Shown one piece after another: positions 6,424 to 11,596 of a stretch of 11,596 nucleotides of DNA (positions are counted from its first letter, which is position 1; every line of letters begins with the position of its first letter). The notes under the pieces were generated by a model. The model searched no databases and was not told the DNA's origin. It was given only the letters and a program-made list of their open reading frames with translations. The stretch is from Hepatocystis sp. ex Piliocolobus tephrosceles. Lineage: Eukaryota > Apicomplexa > Aconoidasida > Haemosporida > Plasmodiidae. Both the position numbers and the translations under genes were made by a program. The DNA lies in the NCBI GenBank assembly GCA_902459845.2, contig CABPSV020000593.1, positions 1,094 to 12,689 of the forward strand, given 5' to 3'.

Positions 6424-9400
6424 ATGATAGAAAGGCATTTAAATTTTTTGAACAAAGAGGGTAATAATAAGAGTAACAACTGTTATAGTAGGAACTGTAG
6501 TAGTAACACCTGTAATGGTAACAACTGGAATGGTAACGACTGTAATGGTAACAGTAACCATGGTAAAAATATAGATAATAAGAGTGACAGGAGTGAAAAG
6601 AGTGATAATAATGGTGGAAGCAAGAACAATGTTACTAACTTAAACATATATAGAAAAATATGTAATTTTATTTTAGTAGATAAAAATCTAAATAAAAAAC
6701 AAAGCGATAATACCTATCCTACAAAATTAATAAAATTCCCAAAAAATGAAAAAGAAGAACAGGATAATCGTAACATTTGTGACGCCATACTCTTTGGGAA
6801 TAACAACAGTAACAATAACAACAGTAACAATAACAACAATAACAGTAACAATAACAACAGTAACAATAACAACAGTAACAGTAACAACAGTAACAGTAAC
6901 AACAGTAACAGTAACAACAATAACAGTAACAACAATAACAACAGTAACAATAACAACAGTAACAATAACAACCCTAATACATACATGCAAACAGTTACAC
7001 ATACAGACACGAATACAAATATGTTTAATAATATAAATACTATTAAAAAGTATTATACTTATGAACCTTCGGACCAAAGCAATTATTTTGATAATAAAGA
7101 AAAAATAAAAAAATATGTATTAGAAAAGAGTTATAAAAGTAACATAAAATTAAAGGATATGCTACACATACATAATGGAGATGGTAGTGGTATTGGTGGT
7201 GTTGGAGATGGTAGTGGTATTCACTTGAAAAAAAAGTAAATTATAAAAAATATGAATCTCCCGTTGATAAAAAAAAAAAAAAACATAAAACTAAAACAAA
7301 TGAAACTTGGTTAATAGAAAATGATAAAAATGTAAAAAAAAAATCTTGTAATTTTTTTTTTATTCCTAAAAATAATGAACCAGTGAGTATTTCAATAGCA
7401 AATGACAATTGTAGTACCATTAATAATATTAGCGGCAATTTTGAAACGACATCTAACAATATTAATGACAATAACACTAAAAATAATAGTGGTAAAAGTT
7501 GCACTTGTTTGAGTATTAAAAATGTGAAAGAAAAACCATCAACTGTAGATAAAACTAAATTCAAGTTTGAAAAAAATAACCATTGTGTATTACATGTTTC
7601 AGATAAAAAAAAAACGAATAAATCATTTTTAAATAATTTTGACACCACTAGTTATAATTATTGCACCCATCATAGAAGTTATACATCTCCTTGTGCTCAT
7701 TCTAATAGTAATGATAATAAAACGGACAATATTTTATTAAATAATGACTTTATTAATAAAAATAAGGAGATAAGTAATAAAGAGATAAGTAATAAAGAGA
7801 TAATTAATAAAGAGATAATTAATAAAGAGATAATTAATAAAGAGATAAGTAATAAAGAGATAAGTAATAAAAATGATTTAATATTGCTTAATAAGGACTT
7901 AACAAAGCATAGTAGTACATGTAATTGTTTGGATGAACTTAAAAATGGTTATGCACATATTTCAAAAAATTATGACATTTTAAAAAAGAATTTAAAGGGC
8001 TTAGATAAAACAAAGTTGAACATTGATGATAGTATGATTCGTTTATATCATAAAACATGTATAAGACGTAACGCACAAGTTGATTATACACAACCTAATT
8101 ATACATCGGTATGTAAAACGTCAATTGATACTTCAGAACTTACTAAAATTCACTATATGGACAATATGGAACATAACCGTTTAAATAGTTTTATTTGTAA
8201 AAATGATTTTTTAAAAAACGAAACTAGTCACAATATTTTAAAAAATAATAATAAGCTATTTTATCCAGTTGAACATTATGAACAAGTACATAATAAAATG
8301 AATAACGATGAAAATATTAATCCTTATCTCCTTAACAATAATAATAATAATAATATTAGTAAATATAATAACACAAAAAATGAACCACAGTGTAAAACTA
8401 ATTTTTTTATAAATAAAAACTTATCTCGTGATAATAACAACGTTTTTAACAATGATGATAACAAATATGATAAAAGTGCAAACAATGATATAACTTACAG
8501 TATAGCAAATGAAGAAATAAGAAACATTTTATACGGTTGCTATAATTATTTAAAACTGAAAGATTTTGTCATCCCTTATGACATTTATAGTAATGCAGAT
8601 ACATCCATAACAAATAAAAATATTAACAGTAATAATTATTATAATACAAGGTGTTCACAATGTACTACTGAATCTAAAGAGTATATAAACATTTCCTATA
8701 ATTTTATTAGTGAACACAAATATACAGATAATCTTGATATAACCTATAATCATTTTTGCAATTATCACAAAGAAAAGTTTTTTAAAAAGAATAGTTTAGT
8801 TTTTAACAGTAATAGTAATATGAATAATGGTCATTATGTTGACAGTTCTAATAATACACAAACTGATAGTTATATTTTTGGTAGTGTTAACAATTATAAC
8901 AACGATAGTGTAAACATTTGTTGTAATAACAGCGATATCGAAAATAATAATATTAAATTTATTGGAAAAAATGTCAACTATTTTTATATTTTTAAAAATA
9001 TGATAGAAAACTTAGATAGAAAAGAACTTCAAAAACTAATGCTTTGTCAATGTTGTTATGTGCTAAAGAAAATAAAAAATAAAATAACCCCTCTTAATGT
9101 TATTTTAGATACTCAGGTTTTATTTCATGATTGTAATAATTATTTTAAAAGCAAAGGTTGGTTGGATGATGATAATAACAATAATAATATTAGTAATAAT
9201 AACAATAATAATATTAGTAATAATAACAATAATAATATTAGTAATAATAACAGTAATAATATTAGTAATAATAACAATAATAATATTAGTAATAATAACA
9301 ATAATAATATTAATAATAATAACAATAATAATGTTAGTAATAATAACAATAATAATGTTAGTAATAATAATCGTTTTAGTTATGATTGTAATATATCACA

Positions 9401-10085
9401 AACAAATAAAAATATGATGAAAACAATTTTTCAAGAACGTCAAGATTTAATTAATAACGATTACTTATATAAACAGACAAATGACATTTTTGTTAATCCT
9501 AAGTTAGTTCATTTTTACAATGAAAAAGTCGATTCTTTTTACAGCAATATTAATATGGACAATAGCGGTAACCATGACAATAACGGTAACCATGACAATA
9601 ACGGTAACAATGACAATAACGGTAACAATGACAATAACGGTAACAATGACAATAACGGTAACCATGACAATAACGGTAACCATGACAATAACGGTAACCA
9701 TGACAATAACGGTAACAATGACAATAACGGTAACAATGACAATAACGGTAACCATGACAATAACGGTAGCCATGACAATAACTGCGATAAATATAACTAT
9801 AACAAGAGTGACTACGACAACAACTGTACATTTTCTTTTAACAATACCAAGTTAAACAAAGAAATTGATAGTGTTAGCCATAATAGTAAAGTTTTACAGT
9901 TTTATAATATTGAAAATTACGAGATATCTAGAACATCTACAACTACTTCCATCATATGTAAAAACAAGGAGATTCGAAACGAGTCATATATCATTAAACA
10001 AGATGATGAACAAAATATTTTTGTACATACTAATACTGAACCCACTGACACTAATAATGTGGGAAGTAAAAAAGCTGAATGGTAA
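6424..10085 (+). CDS. Large Asn-rich low-complexity Plasmodium protein, unknown function, with one -1 frame change
   Basis: One gene read in two frames: ATG 6424 to TAA 7237-7239, then a -1 frame open from 7215 to TAA 10083-10085. Joined at the A8 tract 7228-7235 it encodes about 1220 residues. ATG 6424 (context AAAACAATGA) is the first in-frame ATG after the stop at 6394. I do not recognise the family. In order: Cys/Asn-rich start; Asn/Ser tract (126-183); duplicated GDGSGI (252-266); basic stretch with Lys runs just after the frame change; CTHHRSYTSPCAH (about 414-426); seven NKEI[S/I] units (447-481); a more complex stretch (about 490-596); EEIRNILYGCYNYLKLKDFVIPYDIY (about 697-722); C-x2-C-x31-C-x2-H (744-782); the most protein-like block, VNYFYIFKNMIENLDRKELQ and onward (850-917); an NNNNNNIS array (918-983); a GN[H/N]DNN array (1049-1120); and a polar C-terminus of about 100 residues. 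I see no signal peptide or membrane segment. Codon use and composition match on both sides of the frame change, so it is one gene, not two. Function is not inferred. Confidence 0.82.
6799..6972 (+). repeat. Asn/Ser coding repeat
   Basis: Fifty-eight codons of almost only AAC, AAT and AGT encode Asn runs broken by Ser every two to six residues (residues 126-183 of the large protein). AAC and AAT are mixed, so this is not a pure trinucleotide slip product. The opposite strand reads as long Leu or Val/Thr runs. Those open frames are shadows. Confidence 0.92.
7177..7221 (+). repeat. GDGSGI duplication (27-bp period)
   Basis: Two identical 18-bp copies encode Gly-Asp-Gly-Ser-Gly-Ile at 7177-7194 and 7204-7221, separated by GGTGGTGTT (Gly-Gly-Val). 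The second copy ends seven bases before the A8 tract where the frame changes. It is unusually G-rich for this gene. Confidence 0.85.
7230..7236 (+). promoter_or_regulatory. A AAA AAG slippery heptamer directly before TAA (frameshift site or homopolymer error)
   Basis: The zero frame reads TTG AAA AAA AAG TAA. The heptamer A AAA AAG sits in the phase required for -1 slippage (X XXY YYZ). A -1 slip gives AAA AAA then GTA AAT, which is exactly the frame that stays open to 10085. The downstream frame opens at 7215 (TAG at 7212-7214), so the change must fall in 7215-7239, and this A8 is the only slippery tract there. A missing A in the assembly would look identical. I see no strong hairpin just downstream. 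Confidence 0.55.
7761..7865 (+). repeat. NKEI[S/I] pentapeptide repeat (15 bp x 7)
   Basis: Seven tandem 15-bp units encode Asn-Lys-Glu-Ile-Ser or Asn-Lys-Glu-Ile-Ile in the order S, S, I, I, I, S, S. The first unit uses AAG where the others use AAA. The charge pattern would favour an extended or helical, exposed segment (residues 447-481). Confidence 0.92.
8652..8768 (+). other. Cys-x2-Cys ... Cys-x2-His pairs in the large protein
   Basis: The large protein has CSQC at residues 744-747 and CNYH at 779-782, giving C-x2-C-x31-C-x2-H. This spacing could bind zinc with a long loop, but the loop is Asn/Tyr/Ile-rich and the flanks show no known finger fold. It is a sequence-level motif only. Confidence 0.35.
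9174..9371 (+). repeat. NNNNNNIS octapeptide array (24-bp unit)
   Basis: Eight units of a 24-bp repeat follow GWLDDD and encode six Asn then Ile-Ser. The first is one codon short. Variants are NNNSNNIS, NNNNNNIN and two final NNNNNNVS, and then a partial NNN. AAT/AAC positions are nearly fixed within the unit, so it expanded as a 24-bp block, not by single-codon slippage. Confidence 0.93.
9567..9782 (+). repeat. GN[H/N]DNN hexapeptide array (18-bp unit x 12)
   Basis: Twelve 18-bp units encode Gly-Asn-His/Asn-Asp-Asn-Asn. The third residue reads H H N N N H H H N N H H, and the last unit has Ser for Asn at position 2. The DNA unit is GGTAAC[C/A]ATGACAATAAC. It is rich in C and G compared with the rest of the gene and uses AAC heavily. 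Four other frames are also open across it, as shadows. Confidence 0.94.
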
Positions 10086-10372
10086 AATGTGAAATAATGA
10101 CATAAGAACAATTTCTTTTTTATAAAATAAAAATTATTTTTAAAAAATTGTACTATCGTATTAAAAAAATGGAAATTACATTGATTTTAAAAGGAAAAAT
10201 ATAATATGTATTGTTATATAACATCACATATTTTTAAAAAATTGTAAATGCCTCAAACTTTGACTCCAAATACGCATAACCATCAATAAATGTTCATTTT
10301 TGTGTATACATACGTATATATGTGTGATTAAACGGAGATTTATGTAAACGTAGAGTTCCCATATTGATGTGT

Positions 10373-10374
<2 letters not shown>

Positions 10375-10419
<45 letters not shown>

Positions 10420-10437
10420 AAGTTATATGAATTACCT

Positions 10438-10470
<33 letters not shown>
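10375..10470. repeat. T39 / A29 inverted homopolymer pair
   Basis: A pure run of 39 T (10375-10413) and a pure run of 29 A (10442-10470) are separated by 28 bp. In RNA they could pair into a long A-U stem about 300-390 bases after the stop codon of the large gene. Confidence 0.88.
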
Positions 10471-10472
<2 letters not shown>

Positions 10473-11095
10473 AAACATAATTATGAAGCATTTTTATTAA
10501 AATATTATGTTAAAATAATAAAAATAAAAACTTTGTAATTTCATTTTATTTATTTATTTTTTTTTTTTTATTATTAATATTTATTATATTTTTAAAAACA
10601 AAAATAAATTAAAATAAATAACAATTGTTATTGTATTTAAAAAAGAAAAAAAAAAAAAAAAACGAATATTTATATTTATTTTTATTTTTCTATTAATATA
10701 TATATTTGTTAGTTTCACTCTATGTTTATTATTTTATTTGCTATTAATAAAATTTACTCCATCCTTCATTCGTATATGTATTGTTAATTTTTGTTTATAT
10801 ATACATGTTTAGGAAAAACACTATTATTAATAAACACTAAATGCCATTCATATACATAGAATAAAATACTTTCCAAAATGTTCTTAATTCTTTTCAAACT
10901 TTTATTTAAAAAAAAAAATAATTTTAAAATATATTTTTTTAACGAACTTTAGATTATTGGTTAGTATATTTAAAATAAATAACTTAAAAAATAAAAAAAA
11001 TTGGCACATTTTATTTTAACTTTTTCCTTTTTTAATTTCATTAAATCTAAATTTGTTATTAGTTAATAATGTAACAATTAACCTAAATAGTTACA

Positions 11096-11185
11096 AAACA
11101 GAGCAAAATAGAACAGAACAGGACAAAACAGAACATAACAGAACAAAACAGAACAAAACAGAACAAAATGGAACAAAACAAAACA
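11096..11185. repeat. 5-bp satellite (GAACA/AAACA)
   Basis: Eighteen consecutive 5-bp steps of the form RAACA with few changes. GAACA and AAACA alternate in much of it, giving a 10-bp higher-order period. Variants include GAGCA, AAATA, GGACA, TAACA and AAATG. It grades into a poly(A) tract. The 65-codon open frame over it (EQNRTEQDKTEHNR-type text) is explained by the repeat. Confidence 0.9.
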
Positions 11186-11528
11186 AAAAAAAAAAAAAAA
11201 AAAAAAGAATAAAAAAAAGCATAATGATTAAAGAAAAAAAAAATGTGTAATTATATTAAGTTGATTTTCAATTATTTTATATTAGGAAACGGATTTTTTT
11301 TTTTTTTTTTTTTTTTTAAACCTTTTACAATTTTCCCCTTATTACCTTAAACATATAACTACAACACATTTTTTTGCTTTATCTTTAAAGCATTAATGTG
11401 TAGATTAGTTTGCCTTTGCTTTGGAAAAAATAGGCAAGAAAAAAAAACCTTGAATATATTTATTTGCTTTATTTTTTTTTTATAGATCTTTTATTGTTAA
11501 CAGTTGGCTTTGACTTTTATTCAATTAC

Positions 11529-11596
11529 TCACTTGATATAATTAAATTTTCTGTTGTTGTTGTTGTGGTTGTTGTTGTTGTTGTTGTTGTTACTGC
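11529..11596 (-). CDS. Possible 3' end or exon of a minus-strand Asn-repeat gene, partial at right edge
   Basis: On the minus strand the edge reads Ser, eight Asn (AAC), His, four Asn, then RKFNYIK and TGA at 11531-11529. Asn repeats of AAC are typical of genes in this window. The alternative frame reads Thr repeats followed by ENLIISSE and TAA. The end is also ambiguous: GTGAGT at 11532-11527 is a good splice donor, so the exon might end at 11533 instead of at the TGA. Only about 22 codons are visible, so no identity is offered. The tract could also be a non-coding trinucleotide repeat. Confidence 0.35.
   Translation of the reverse strand, partial: SNNNNNNNNHNNNNRKFNYIK

Larger units (their letters stand above)
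10086..11528. other. Intergenic region downstream of the large gene
   Basis: No supported gene. It holds AATAAA-like A/T-rich 3' sequence just after the stop (about 10120-10135), a somewhat GC-richer island at 10249-10365, T39 and A29 runs at 10375-10470 and a 5-bp satellite at 11096-11185. A T run lies at about 11295-11317. TTTTTATAG at 11476-11484 could act as a plus-strand splice acceptor, but the following frames close quickly. If the minus-strand gene at the right edge is real, this is a convergent intergenic region. Confidence 0.65.

Noticed and set aside
6714..7077. Poly-Leu, poly-Val/Thr frames on both strands over the Asn/Ser tract
   Set aside because: They are shadow frames of the AAC/AAT/AGT coding repeat.
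7236..7387. An intron (GTAAAT donor at 7236, AG at 7386-7387) as the reason for the frame change
   Set aside because: The phase could fit, but the acceptor TGAG is poor, and the interval reads as ordinary protein in the downstream frame (for example KKYESPVDKKKKK, NETWLIENDKN). A one-base change at A8 is simpler.
7241..7648. 135-codon minus-strand open frame
   Set aside because: It is antisense to the large gene, Leu/Phe-rich as expected from Asn/Lys codons opposite. There is no other support.
9127..9855. Several open frames on both strands over the 24-bp and 18-bp arrays
   Set aside because: Periods that are multiples of three without stops open many frames at once. Only the frame continuous with the large gene has non-repetitive coding flanks.
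9865..10111. 75-codon plus and 64-codon minus open frames at the end of the large gene
   Set aside because: They are out-of-frame shadows of the C-terminal coding region, with no independent signals.
10224..10478. 84-codon minus-strand open frame with a poly-Lys/poly-Phe core
   Set aside because: Most of it is the A29 and T39 runs. The remaining part has no family and no splice support. The island itself is kept as a finding.
11053..11250. 65-codon open frame rich in EQNRT/EQNKT
   Set aside because: It is fully explained by the 5-bp satellite and the following poly(A).
1..11596. tRNA, rRNA, telomere repeat (GGGTTYA) and retroelement signals
   Set aside because: None seen on either strand by reading. 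No tRNA arms or T-loop motif, no telomeric heptamers, no reverse-transcriptase-like frame.

Overview
The window looks like nuclear DNA of a malaria parasite (Plasmodium, species not assigned). It is extremely AT-rich, and the non-coding DNA is full of long pure A or T runs and (TA)n tracts. The coding parts are rich in Asn and Lys, with AAT/AAC repeats inside genes. The short introns are AT-rich with GTA-type donors and T-rich TAG-type acceptors. There are no bacterial features, tRNAs, rRNAs, mobile elements or CRISPR arrays that I can support.

Layout. (1) Positions 1-1420, minus strand: a three-exon gene whose 3' end runs off the left edge. After splicing, the intron phases fit exactly. The product has the layout of Vma12/TMEM199, the ER-resident assembly factor of the V-ATPase: an N-terminal low-complexity extension, two helical segments, a basic/Tyr helix and a first membrane segment. 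The second membrane segment is expected beyond the window. (2) Positions 1421-6423: a 5-kb divergent intergenic region that must hold the promoters of both flanking genes. It is mostly homopolymer and dinucleotide tracts, plus a GC-richer 13-bp tandem array at 4769-4820 and a few TGCA/GTAC clusters. (3) Positions 6424-10085, plus strand: one large low-complexity gene of about 1220 codons, interrupted by a single -1 frame change at 7228-7239. The change lies on A AAA AAG followed directly by TAA. The product is an unrecognised Asn-rich protein with several tandem arrays and Cys/His pairs. (4) Positions 10086-11528: a 1.4-kb convergent-type intergenic region with a T39/A29 inverted pair, a small GC-richer island and a 5-bp satellite. 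(5) Positions 11529-11596: a possible 3' end, or exon end, of a minus-strand Asn-repeat gene entering from the right.

The two main genes are divergently transcribed and show no sign of a shared pathway. The observations most worth checking are the frameshift site in the large gene, the Vma12-like identity of the left gene, the 13-bp intergenic array with its TGCAC cores, and the Cys/His pairs in the large protein.
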